Positions 25,953 to 33,325 of a stretch of 64,000 nucleotides of DNA are shown here, in pieces. The notes beneath the pieces were generated by a model. It did no database searches. It was not told where the DNA came from and was given only the letters and a program-made list of their open reading frames with translations. A program made the position numbers and the translations under genes. Within the stretch, counting starts at the first letter, position 1. Each line of letters starts with the position of its first letter. Origin of the DNA: Acidobacteriota bacterium (GTDB lineage: Bacteria > Acidobacteriota > Vicinamibacteria > Vicinamibacterales > UBA2999); contig JAKFYH010000028.1 in NCBI GenBank assembly GCA_021730945.1, forward strand, positions 65,472 through 129,471, in the 5' to 3' direction.

Positions 25953-27656
25953 CTAGCGCCGATAGGCCACCTTACCGCCGACGATGGTGTAGACCGCCTG
26001 CGCTGACGGAATCTCGTCCTCGGCGACGGTCATGATGTCCTTCGACAGCACCGTGATGTCGGCCAGCTTGCCGACGGCGATCGACCCCTTCAGTGTCTCT
26101 TCCTTCGCCGCGAATGCGGCGTTCCAGGTGTAGGACTTGAGCGCCTCGGCGCGCGACATTTTCTGGTCGCCGAAAAACACCGAGCCGTCCCTGGTCTTGC
26201 GGGTGATGGTGGCGTGGAAGTTCGCCATCGGGTCGATGCGCTCCACCGGCACGTCGGTGCCATTGGCGATAATCGCACCGCTCTGCATCAGCTTCTGCCA
26301 CACGTAGGCGCCCTCTTCGGCGCGCCTGGCGCCGAGCCGGGCCAGGACATACGGCGCATCCGAGGTGGCGTGAACAGCCTGCATCGCCGGGATTACGCCG
26401 AGCTGTCCGAACCGCGGGATGTCGGCGGCGCTGATGTGCTGCGCGTGCTCGATGCGCCAGCGCAGGTCCTTCTGATCGGGACGCGCCTTGAAGGCGCGTT
26501 CGTAGACATTGAGCACTTCCCGGTTGGCCCGATCGCCGATCGCGTGCGCGCACAACTGCACGTTGTGCTCGAGGGCGATCTGCGAGGTCTCGGCGATGCT
26601 CTCCGGCGAGTTGGTGGGCAGCCCGACGCTGGACGGCGAATCGCTGTAGGGTTCGAGCATCCAGGCGCCGCGCGAGCCGAGCGCGCCATCAGCCACCACC
26701 TTGATCGCGGCAATCGTCAGGTGGTTGTCGTAGAGGCCAACCGCCCGGTACTGCCCGAGCCGGGCGCGCAGGTTGTCGTTGCTGTCGCGCACCATCACCC
26801 ACAGCCGGATACCCAGCCCGCCCTCGGCGGCCACCCGCTTGAGCATGTCGATGGTGGCGAAGCTCGAGCCGGCGTCATGGAACGACGTCACCCCTTTTTC
26901 GAGGCTGGCCTGCACCGACAACTCGACCTGCCGGCGCGCATCGGCGTCGCGGTCGGCGGCGGTCTTCTGCGATCGCCACTGCTCGTAGGCGCGACCGACG
27001 ATGCCCGAGGCGGTTTCGCGGAGCAGACCGATCGGGCGGCCGGAGGCGTCCTTGAGGATCTCGCCGCCGCTCGGGTTGACCGTCGCCCGGGTCAGGTTCG
27101 CGGCTTCCATCGCCTTTGCGTTCACGAACGTCGCGTGGCCGCTGGCGTGGGTGAGCAGCACCGGGTTGTTCGGTGACACCTTGCTCAACACATCATGAAA
27201 GGGGAAGCCCTCGACATTCGGCTTCGGCACGCTGGACCACTTCTCCTGGTGCCAGCCGCGGCCGAGGATCCACTCGCCCGGCGGCGCCTGCTTCGCGGCG
27301 GCTGCCACCATCGCGACAATCTCGTCCCAGTCCTTGACGTCCATTAGATCGAGCGTCAGCTTCGACTGGCCGAGCCCGGTGAAATGGCCGTGGCTCTCGA
27401 TCAGCCCGGGAATCGCCAACTGCCCGCGCAGGTCGATGACCTCGGTGGCCGGACCCACGAACGCCTGGATCGCCTGGTTGGAGCCGACCGCGACGATGCG
27501 ATCGCCGCGGATGGCGATGGCCTGAGCCTCCGGCCTGGCGGCGTCAACGGTGACGACTTTGCCGTTCTGCAGGACCAACGTCGCTGGCGTGGGTTGATTC
27601 TGCCCAGCCACCCCGACGGTCGAGAGGAGCAACGAGAGTGCGGCAAGATATTTCAC
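25953..27656 (-). CDS. Exported amidohydrolase of the YtcJ-like (Amidohydro_3) family
   Basis: A 567-residue metal-dependent hydrolase with a signal peptide (MKYLAALSLLLSTVGVAG). It has the family's bipartite beta-sandwich plus TIM barrel: VLQNGKVVTVDAARPEAQAI at the start, metal ligands in GLIESHGHFTGL, the barrel segments SFHDAGSSFATID and CAHAIGDRANREVLNVYERA, IEHAQHISAADIPRF, and the C-terminal NGTDVPVERIDPMANFHATI. Substrate is unknown; relatives are annotated as exoenzyme regulatory or N-substituted formamide deformylases. It is divergent from the cytochrome-PCuAC-SCO operon and shares its promoter region. Confidence 0.9.
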   Translation of the reverse strand: MKYLAALSLLLSTVGVAGQNQPTPATLVLQNGKVVTVDAARPEAQAIAIRGDRIVAVGSNQAIQAFVGPATEVIDLRGQLAIPGLIESHGHFTGLGQSKLTLDLMDVKDWDEIVAMVAAAAKQAPPGEWILGRGWHQEKWSSVPKPNVEGFPFHDVLSKVSPNNPVLLTHASGHATFVNAKAMEAANLTRATVNPSGGEILKDASGRPIGLLRETASGIVGRAYEQWRSQKTAADRDADARRQVELSVQASLEKGVTSFHDAGSSFATIDMLKRVAAEGGLGIRLWVMVRDSNDNLRARLGQYRAVGLYDNHLTIAAIKVVADGALGSRGAWMLEPYSDSPSSVGLPTNSPESIAETSQIALEHNVQLCAHAIGDRANREVLNVYERAFKARPDQKDLRWRIEHAQHISAADIPRFGQLGVIPAMQAVHATSDAPYVLARLGARRAEEGAYVWQKLMQSGAIIANGTDVPVERIDPMANFHATITRKTRDGSVFFGDQKMSRAEALKSYTWNAAFAAKEETLKGSIAVGKLADITVLSKDIMTVAEDEIPSAQAVYTIVGGKVAYRR

Positions 27657-27718
27657 GACCGGATTTTACCTCGAACGCCTCCCCTGGCCGGCCCCGCCCG
27701 GCGTGCCGCGATGGCCCC

Positions 27719-27734
27719 GCGACAATTCGCCGCA
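27719..27734. promoter_or_regulatory. Third copy of the shared dyad motif, upstream of the cytochrome-PCuAC-SCO operon
   Basis: GCGACAATTCGCCGCA lies 36 bases before the cytochrome c ATG. It is identical to the copy at 19651-19666 and differs at two positions from that at 19624-19639. All three sit in front of heme/copper maturation genes, which supports a common regulator. Confidence 0.6.
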
Positions 27735-27769
27735 GGCGCGGATCGGCCCTCGCCCGTCACAATGCAGAG

Positions 27770-28192
27770 ATGGCACTGACGGCGCCGCGGCGCGTACGGT
27801 GGCGGCTCGCCGCCGCTGTGCTGGCATTACCCATGGCCGCCTGCGGCGGCCCGCCGCCCGCCGCCCAGACGGAATTGAGCGGCCGCCTGCTTTACGCCAC
27901 CAACGGTTGCGGCGCCTGTCACGGACAAGACGGCCAGGGCGACGGCCCCATCGCCAGGACGCTGACGCCGCCGCCTCGCGACTTTCGTGACGGCGCGGCC
28001 TTCAAGAACGGCGTCGAGCCCGCTGCCATTGCCAGAACCATCGCCGAGGGGCTGACCCGTGACGGCGGCCAGATGCAGTCGTACGGCCACCTGACCGAGA
28101 GCGAGCGCCTGCGCCTTGCTGACTACGTCATTTCGTTGCGGGCCCAGCCGGCCCAAGGAGCCCAGCATGATCGTCCGCCGAAGACCGACTAG
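27770..28192 (+). CDS. Cytochrome c lipoprotein (mono-heme)
   Basis: A 140-residue lipoprotein: the lipobox PMAAC ends the signal sequence, so the protein is probably lipid-anchored. One heme c motif CGACH lies in LLYATNGCGACHGQDGQGDG, with a likely axial Met in GGQMQSYGHLT and the terminal helix LRLADYVISLRAQ, as in class I cytochromes. It leads an operon whose next genes are a copper chaperone and SCO, so it may act in terminal oxidase assembly or as an electron donor. The downstream gene starts inside it (26-base overlap). The ATG at 27770 follows GCAGAG, a weak ribosome site. Confidence 0.87.
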   Translation: MALTAPRRVRWRLAAAVLALPMAACGGPPPAAQTELSGRLLYATNGCGACHGQDGQGDGPIARTLTPPPRDFRDGAAFKNGVEPAAIARTIAEGLTRDGGQMQSYGHLTESERLRLADYVISLRAQPAQGAQHDRPPKTD

Positions 28193-28613
28193 CGTTGTCG
28201 CCATGACCGTGTTGACCGCCGGACTCGTCTCGCTCGGCGCACAGGCGCCGATCGCCGTGACCGACGCCTGGGTGCGCGAACCGGTCCCTGGCCGGCCGAT
28301 GACCGCCGCCTATGCGGTGATCGAAAATCCCGGCGCCAACGAGATCGCGCTGGTCGGCGTGTCCAGCGAGGTGGCCGGCACCCTTGAATTGCACGAGATG
28401 GTGCGCACCGGCGACATGATGAAGATGCAGCAGGTGAAACAGATCGTGGTCCCGGCCTCGGGCAAGGTCGAGCTCAAGCCCGGCGGGTATCACGTGATGC
28501 TGTTTGACCTCAAGCAACCGCTGAAGGTGGGGGACGAGGTCACCCTGACCTTCACGACCAGCAGTGGCTGGCGCATCAAGGTGCCCGCCAAGGTCAAAAA
28601 GGGCACGATGTGA
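28167..28613 (+). CDS. PCuAC periplasmic copper(I) chaperone
   Basis: A 148-residue exported protein that delivers Cu(I) to the CuA/CuB sites of cytochrome oxidase together with SCO. The complete family motif H-x10-M-x21-H-x-M is present: His76, Met87, His109 and Met111 (ELHEMVRTGDMMKMQQVKQ and GGYHVMLFDLK). The N-terminal hydrophobic segment VVAMTVLTAGLVSLGAQA is the export signal. The ATG at 28167 has AAGGAG six bases upstream. It overlaps both the preceding cytochrome gene and the following SCO gene, so expression is tightly coupled. Confidence 0.92.
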   Translation: MIVRRRPTSVVAMTVLTAGLVSLGAQAPIAVTDAWVREPVPGRPMTAAYAVIENPGANEIALVGVSSEVAGTLELHEMVRTGDMMKMQQVKQIVVPASGKVELKPGGYHVMLFDLKQPLKVGDEVTLTFTTSSGWRIKVPAKVKKGTM

Positions 28614-29212
28614 TGTCCCGCATCTGGAGCCTGATCGCGCTGGTGGCGGTGCTGTTGCTGCCCTCGTGCGCGGCGCCGCCAGGCCGTGAAGCGGCACCTG
28701 CCGATCGGCCGCCGCTCCCGGAGATAGCCCCGTTCGAGTTCTCGCTGACCGATCAGGATGGCCGGCCGTTCGTGCTGTCATCGTTGCGCGGCAAGGTGGT
28801 GCTGGTGTTCTTCGGCTACACGATGTGTCCCGATGCCTGCCCGACCACGCTGTCGAAACTGAGCTCGGCCTACGCCCGGTTGACCCCCGACGAGCGCGCC
28901 CGGGTCAAGACCCTGTACATTTCCGTGGACCCCGAGCGCGACACGCCGGCGGTGATGAAGGACCATCTCACCTACTTCGGCGTCGATGCCTTCGGTCTCA
29001 CGGGACCGGACGCGGCAGTCCGCGAGGTGGCGAGCAAATTCGGCGCCCACTACGAGCGGTCGCCGACGCCGACGGCGGGCGGCTATACCATGTCGCACAC
29101 GGTGTCGATCTTTGGCCTGAACGCCACCGGCCGGCCGGCCCGGATCATCAGGTACGAGTCGAGCGTGGACGAGGTATTGGCCGACGTGCGCGCGTTACTC
29201 GCGGAGGGATAA
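28613..29212 (+). CDS. SCO1/SenC copper chaperone for cytochrome oxidase
   Basis: A 199-residue lipoprotein (lipobox around LLLPSC, Cys19) with a thioredoxin-like fold. The copper site is complete: CPDAC at Cys72/Cys76 in FFGYTMCPDACPTTLSK and His162 in TMSHTVSIFGL. SCO proteins assemble CuA by copper delivery or thiol reduction. The ATG at 28613 overlaps the PCuAC stop (TGATG); an in-frame GTG one codon earlier is also possible. The partnership with PCuAC is classic. Confidence 0.93.
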   Translation: MSRIWSLIALVAVLLLPSCAAPPGREAAPADRPPLPEIAPFEFSLTDQDGRPFVLSSLRGKVVLVFFGYTMCPDACPTTLSKLSSAYARLTPDERARVKTLYISVDPERDTPAVMKDHLTYFGVDAFGLTGPDAAVREVASKFGAHYERSPTPTAGGYTMSHTVSIFGLNATGRPARIIRYESSVDEVLADVRALLAEG

Positions 29213-29215
29213 ACT

Positions 29216-29887
29216 GTGACCATGACCATGCCAACGCTCGGATTCTGTGTCGCGCTGGCGGCGGTCGCCGGTGTCGCCGGCGTTCACGCCCAACAGCAAC
29301 CGGGCGCCAAGCCCGATCACATGCAACACCGCTTCGACGATCCCGCGAAGTTCGCCAAGTCGTTCGACGACCCGGCGCGCGACGGGTGGCAGATGCCGGC
29401 CAGGGTGATCGATGCGCTCGGCCTGAAGGGCGGCATGGCGGTGGCCGACATCGGCGCCGGTACCGGCTACTTCAGCATGCGGCTGGCCAAGGTGTCGCCG
29501 GCCCTCACGGTGTACGCCGTCGACATCGAACCGGCGATGGTCGACCACCTCAAGCATCGCGCCGCCGGCGAGCAACTGGCGAATGTGATTCCCACTCTCG
29601 CGGCCGCCTCGAGTCCGAAGCTGCCCAAGCCGGTGGACGTGGTGCTGATCGTCGACACCTACCATCACGTCGGCGACCGGGTGGCTTACTTTCGGAACCT
29701 GCGCCAGTCGCTCACGCCTTCCGGGCGGGTCGCGATCGTGGATTTCCGCAAGGATGCGCCGGACGGTCCGCCGGCAGAGTTCCGGTTCACGGTGGAGCAG
29801 ATTGAGGCCGAGATGAAGGCCGCCGGGTACCAGTTGGAAGCCCGTCACGACTTCTTGCCCCGCCAGCATTTCCTGATCTTCCGCTGA
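29216..29887 (+). CDS. Exported SAM-dependent methyltransferase-like protein
   Basis: A 223-residue class I methyltransferase fold with motif I MAVADIGAGTGYFSMRLAKV, the acidic post-I AVDIEPAMVDHL and motif IV-like VDVVLIVDTYHHVGDRV. Unusually it starts with a Sec signal (MPTLGFCVALAAVAGVAGVH, cleaved near AQQQ), which places it in the periplasm, where SAM is not expected. GTG at 29216 is favoured by GGAGG upstream; in-frame ATGs at 29222 and 29228 are alternatives. It lies four bases after SCO and closes the operon. Exported methyltransferases of this kind recur in related bacteria, but their role is unknown. Confidence 0.8.
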   Translation: MTMTMPTLGFCVALAAVAGVAGVHAQQQPGAKPDHMQHRFDDPAKFAKSFDDPARDGWQMPARVIDALGLKGGMAVADIGAGTGYFSMRLAKVSPALTVYAVDIEPAMVDHLKHRAAGEQLANVIPTLAAASSPKLPKPVDVVLIVDTYHHVGDRVAYFRNLRQSLTPSGRVAIVDFRKDAPDGPPAEFRFTVEQIEAEMKAAGYQLEARHDFLPRQHFLIFR

Positions 29888-29892
29888 CTGCG

Positions 29893-29908
29893 GGCCGGCA
29901 GCCCGGCC
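29893..29908 (+). terminator. Short GC-rich hairpin after the cytochrome-SCO operon
   Basis: GGCCGG-CAGC-CCGGCC forms a six-base-pair stem with a four-base loop, just after the methyltransferase stop. No T-run follows. It is only a weak terminator candidate. Confidence 0.3.
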
Positions 29909-29996
29909 GTTGACTTCGCTGCGCTCGATGGCCCGATCGGCCGGATAATGGGGCGTCCGGCAGTGCAGCCGTATCAAGTCAACGTGAGGTAGTTCG

Positions 29997-31670
29997 ATGA
30001 TTTCAAAGACCACGATCTATTCGGCCGCCGTGGTGGCCACGCTGGTGCTGGCGGCCGGTTACGGCGAAACGCCGCTCGCGCAGGCGGCCCAGGCGCCGGC
30101 GGCGCAGGCGGCCCGTGGCGGCCGTGGCGGCGGCGACGGCGCCGCGCCCGCGCGCAAGGCCGGCGAGGGTGCCGGCCCGTTCAAGAAGATGGTGATTCGC
30201 GGTGTCACGCTGATCGATGGCACCGGCGGTCCGCCGCTCAGTCCGATGGATATCGTGATCGAGGGCAACCGGATCACTTCGGTGCGCCAGGCCGGCTGGC
30301 CGGGCATGGCCGAGACGCCCAATCGCGAACCGCGCGACTTCGACCACGAGATCGACGGCAGGGGCATGTATGTGATGCCCGGCTTCGTCGACATGCACGT
30401 GCACGGATCCGGGCGCGGCAAGGCGCCGGACCTGAGCTACTCGTACAAGCTGTGGCTGGCGCACGGCGTCACCACGGTCCGCGGCGTGTCGCTGTCGTCG
30501 GCCGAGGTGTCCAGCTCCGAGAAGAACCGCTCGGCAAAGAACGAGATCGCGGCGCCGCGCATCTTCAATTACCAGACGCTCGGGTCGGGCTGGCCCAACG
30601 GGCCGGTGACGTCGGCCGAGAAGGCGCGCGACTGGGTGCGCTGGGCCGCCGCCAACAACATCGACGGCATCAAGTTCTTCAATCGCGGCGACGAGACGCC
30701 CGAGATCATCACCGCCGCCATCGACGAGGCGCACAAGAACAAGATGGGCACGGTCGCCCACCTGTCGCAGAACGGCGTCGCCAACTTCAACGGCCGCAAT
30801 GCCGGTGACGCTCACCTCGACACCATCACCCATTACTACGGCCACATGGAATCGCTCCTGAAGGACAAGACCATCCAGGACTATCCGATTGGCTACGACT
30901 ACAACAACGAGCAGGATCGCTTCGGCGATATCGCCCGCATCTGGAACCAGACCTACGAGCCGGGTTCGAAGGAATGGGTCGCCTATCTCGAACAGCAGAA
31001 GGCGAACAAGGTCACCTTCGATCCGACCTTCAACATTTACGCCGCCTCACGCGACCTGATGCGCGCGCGTAACGCCGACTGGCACCAGGCCTACACCATG
31101 CCGCAGCTGTGGAACTACTTCCAGAGCACGCGCGACAACCACGGGTCCTACTTCTACGACTGGACCACCGAGAACGAATACCACTGGAAGATGTTCTACC
31201 AGCGCTACATGCGGCTGATGAACGACTACAAGAACATGGGCGGCCGGGTCACGGTCGGCACCGACTCCGGCTTCATCTGGAAGACCTACGGTTTCGCCTA
31301 CATCGAAGAGCTCGAATTGTTGCGCGAGGCCGGCTTCTCGCCGCTGGAGATCATCCGCTCGGCCACCATGTGGGGCGCCAAGACCCTGTATGAACCGAAA
31401 GGCGAGGCCGCGCCGATGGGCGTGGTGCGCTCGGGCATGCTCGCCGACCTGGTGATTGCCAGCGAGAATCCGCTGAGCAACCTGAAGACGCTCTACGGCA
31501 CCGGCCACATGCGGCTGAACCCTCAGACCAACCGCCAGGAGAAGGTTGGCGGCGTGAAGTACACCATCAAGGACGGTATCGTCTACGACGCGCAGAAGCT
31601 GCTGGCGGAAGTGGCGGCGGCGGTCGCAGCTGAAAAGCGCACCACCACGACGACGGCGTCGCAGCAGTAG
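29997..31670 (+). CDS. Exported amidohydrolase-family protein
   Basis: A 557-residue protein with an export signal followed by a low-complexity Ala/Gln/Gly-rich linker (about 30-55). The amidohydrolase domain starts at MVIRGVTLIDGTGGPPLSPM and has the metal ligands of VMPGFVDMHVHGSG. Barrel histidines lie in GTVAHLSQNGVAN and HLDTITHYYGHMES, and VTVGTDSGFIWKTYGFAYIE holds the catalytic Asp. The C-terminal sandwich has VRSGMLADLVIASENPLSNL. Substrate unknown; dipeptidase or prolidase-like activity is common in the group. GAGG nine bases upstream supports the ATG at 29997. Confidence 0.9.
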   Translation: MISKTTIYSAAVVATLVLAAGYGETPLAQAAQAPAAQAARGGRGGGDGAAPARKAGEGAGPFKKMVIRGVTLIDGTGGPPLSPMDIVIEGNRITSVRQAGWPGMAETPNREPRDFDHEIDGRGMYVMPGFVDMHVHGSGRGKAPDLSYSYKLWLAHGVTTVRGVSLSSAEVSSSEKNRSAKNEIAAPRIFNYQTLGSGWPNGPVTSAEKARDWVRWAAANNIDGIKFFNRGDETPEIITAAIDEAHKNKMGTVAHLSQNGVANFNGRNAGDAHLDTITHYYGHMESLLKDKTIQDYPIGYDYNNEQDRFGDIARIWNQTYEPGSKEWVAYLEQQKANKVTFDPTFNIYAASRDLMRARNADWHQAYTMPQLWNYFQSTRDNHGSYFYDWTTENEYHWKMFYQRYMRLMNDYKNMGGRVTVGTDSGFIWKTYGFAYIEELELLREAGFSPLEIIRSATMWGAKTLYEPKGEAAPMGVVRSGMLADLVIASENPLSNLKTLYGTGHMRLNPQTNRQEKVGGVKYTIKDGIVYDAQKLLAEVAAAVAAEKRTTTTTASQQ

Positions 31671-31691
31671 GTCGCAGGGCAGGGACAGTGA

Positions 31692-33320
31692 ATGTCGCGA
31701 CTGGTCCTTGCCCTGCTTTTCCTGTTCCATGCCGGAACTGACGCCGAGCAGGCGCTCGGCGTCCTTCACATCAAGGTCGTCGTCTCAGACAGTTCGGGGA
31801 CGGCGATGCCGGTCCCGCGTCACGCGCTCCTGATCAGCGACAATCCCGCCAGCGCGCCGCCCCGGCGCGTGCTCACGACCCTCGATGGCACTGTTGACGT
31901 GCGGCTGGCCCCGGGGAACTACACCGTCGAGTCCGACCGGCCGGTCGCGTTTGACGGCAAGGCCTACCAGTGGACACAGCTGGTCGACGTTGTCGCCGGT
32001 CGCGACGCGGTGATCGAGTTGACGTCCGGCAATGCGGAAGTGGTGGCCGTCACCGATGCCGCGGCGTCGGTCACTTCGCCGTCGGAAACCGATCCTTCGT
32101 CGCTGCTGGCGCGGTGGCAAGGCAGCCTGGTTCAGATCTGGACGGCCACCCAACACGGATCGGGCTTCCTGATCGATCCCGCCGGCCTCGTGGCCGCCGA
32201 TCAGCAAGTGATCGGTGGTGCGACGGTGGTCGAGGTGCAGGTGTCGGCGCAGGTGAAGGTGGCCGGCGCCGTGATCGCGTCGGACCCGATGCGCGGCGTC
32301 GCCCTGATACGAATCGACCCGGAGATCGCGGCATTGCTGAAGCCGCTGCCCCTGGAGTGTGAGCGACCGGTGGAGCCGCTCACCGTCGGCCAGGAGATTG
32401 CCGCGCTTGAGCTTGGGCTCGGCCGGCCACCCGGATCGAGCGCCGGATCGATCGACAGCGTGCTGGCCAACGTGCTTGATACCGACCTGCTGCCGACGCC
32501 TGGAGGCACGGGCGGGCCGGCCTTTGCACCCAACGGGCGGCTGATCGGACTGACCACGATCGTCACCGCTCGCAGTGGCCAGCGCGACCTGCGCGGCCGG
32601 ATCGTGCGTGCCGGCCGCATTTGTGAGCTGGTGTCGACGGTGGCGGCGAAGATGAACCAGGCGCCGCCGTCCGCCGCGCATCTGCCGGTGGAGTTGGCCC
32701 AGCCGCAAACAACGTCCACGGGTGAGCCGGCCCGCGCGGGCAACCTGAGCCTCTACCGGATGTCCTCGTCCGATTTCGACATCACCTTCATCACGCCGGC
32801 GCTGCTCAAGGCGGCGGCGGGGGCGCAGGAGGGCCGTACCCGCGATCGAGGCGGCCGCGCGCCTGGCGCCGACGAGATCGCCGAGCGGTTGCTCACCGAC
32901 TTCGCCAACTGGTCTGACTACGTCGCCGGATCGCCGCCGGTTCTGCTGGTGCGGGTGACACCGAAGCTGGTGGAGGGGTTCTGGACCAAGGTGGCGCGCG
33001 GTGCGGCGATGACGCAGGGCATGGCGATTGGGCCGATCAAGCGCCTCAAGCCCGACTTTGCCAGCATGCGTGTCTTCTGCGGTGATGCCGCCGTCGTCCC
33101 GGTGCATCCCTTCAAGCTCGAGCATCGCGTCAGCGACGACGACACGCTCGTGGAGGGCCTCTACGCGTTCGACCCGGGCGCGATCGCGCCGTCGTGCGCC
33201 TCGGTGACTCTTCGGTTGTCGTCGGAGAAAGATCCCGCCAAGTCCGACACGGCGATCGTCGACGCAAAGGTGGTGGAGCGGATCTGGCAGGACCTTGCGC
33301 CCTGGCATCTGGTCAAATAG
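31692..33320 (+). CDS. Secreted trypsin-fold protein with substituted catalytic triad
   Basis: A 542-residue exported protein. A transthyretin-like N-terminal domain (about 25-120) precedes an HtrA/S1C-type double barrel (about 140-330). The landmarks align: HGSGFLIDPAGLVAADQQVI corresponds to the His motif but has Gln172 in place of His; SDPMRGVALIRID has Gly202 in place of Asp; TPGGTGGPAFAPNGRLIGL has Thr273 in place of Ser. It should therefore not be a serine protease and may be a binding or scaffold protein. The C-terminal part (about 360-540) is not recognised. It lies five bases upstream of a K+ channel gene on the same strand. Confidence 0.72.
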   Translation: MSRLVLALLFLFHAGTDAEQALGVLHIKVVVSDSSGTAMPVPRHALLISDNPASAPPRRVLTTLDGTVDVRLAPGNYTVESDRPVAFDGKAYQWTQLVDVVAGRDAVIELTSGNAEVVAVTDAAASVTSPSETDPSSLLARWQGSLVQIWTATQHGSGFLIDPAGLVAADQQVIGGATVVEVQVSAQVKVAGAVIASDPMRGVALIRIDPEIAALLKPLPLECERPVEPLTVGQEIAALELGLGRPPGSSAGSIDSVLANVLDTDLLPTPGGTGGPAFAPNGRLIGLTTIVTARSGQRDLRGRIVRAGRICELVSTVAAKMNQAPPSAAHLPVELAQPQTTSTGEPARAGNLSLYRMSSSDFDITFITPALLKAAAGAQEGRTRDRGGRAPGADEIAERLLTDFANWSDYVAGSPPVLLVRVTPKLVEGFWTKVARGAAMTQGMAIGPIKRLKPDFASMRVFCGDAAVVPVHPFKLEHRVSDDDTLVEGLYAFDPGAIAPSCASVTLRLSSEKDPAKSDTAIVDAKVVERIWQDLAPWHLVK

Positions 33321-33325
33321 GGCCT

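Noticed and set aside
31785-33308. 507-codon minus-strand frame
   Set aside because: Antisense shadow of the trypsin-fold gene; Arg/His-rich with no recognisable domain.
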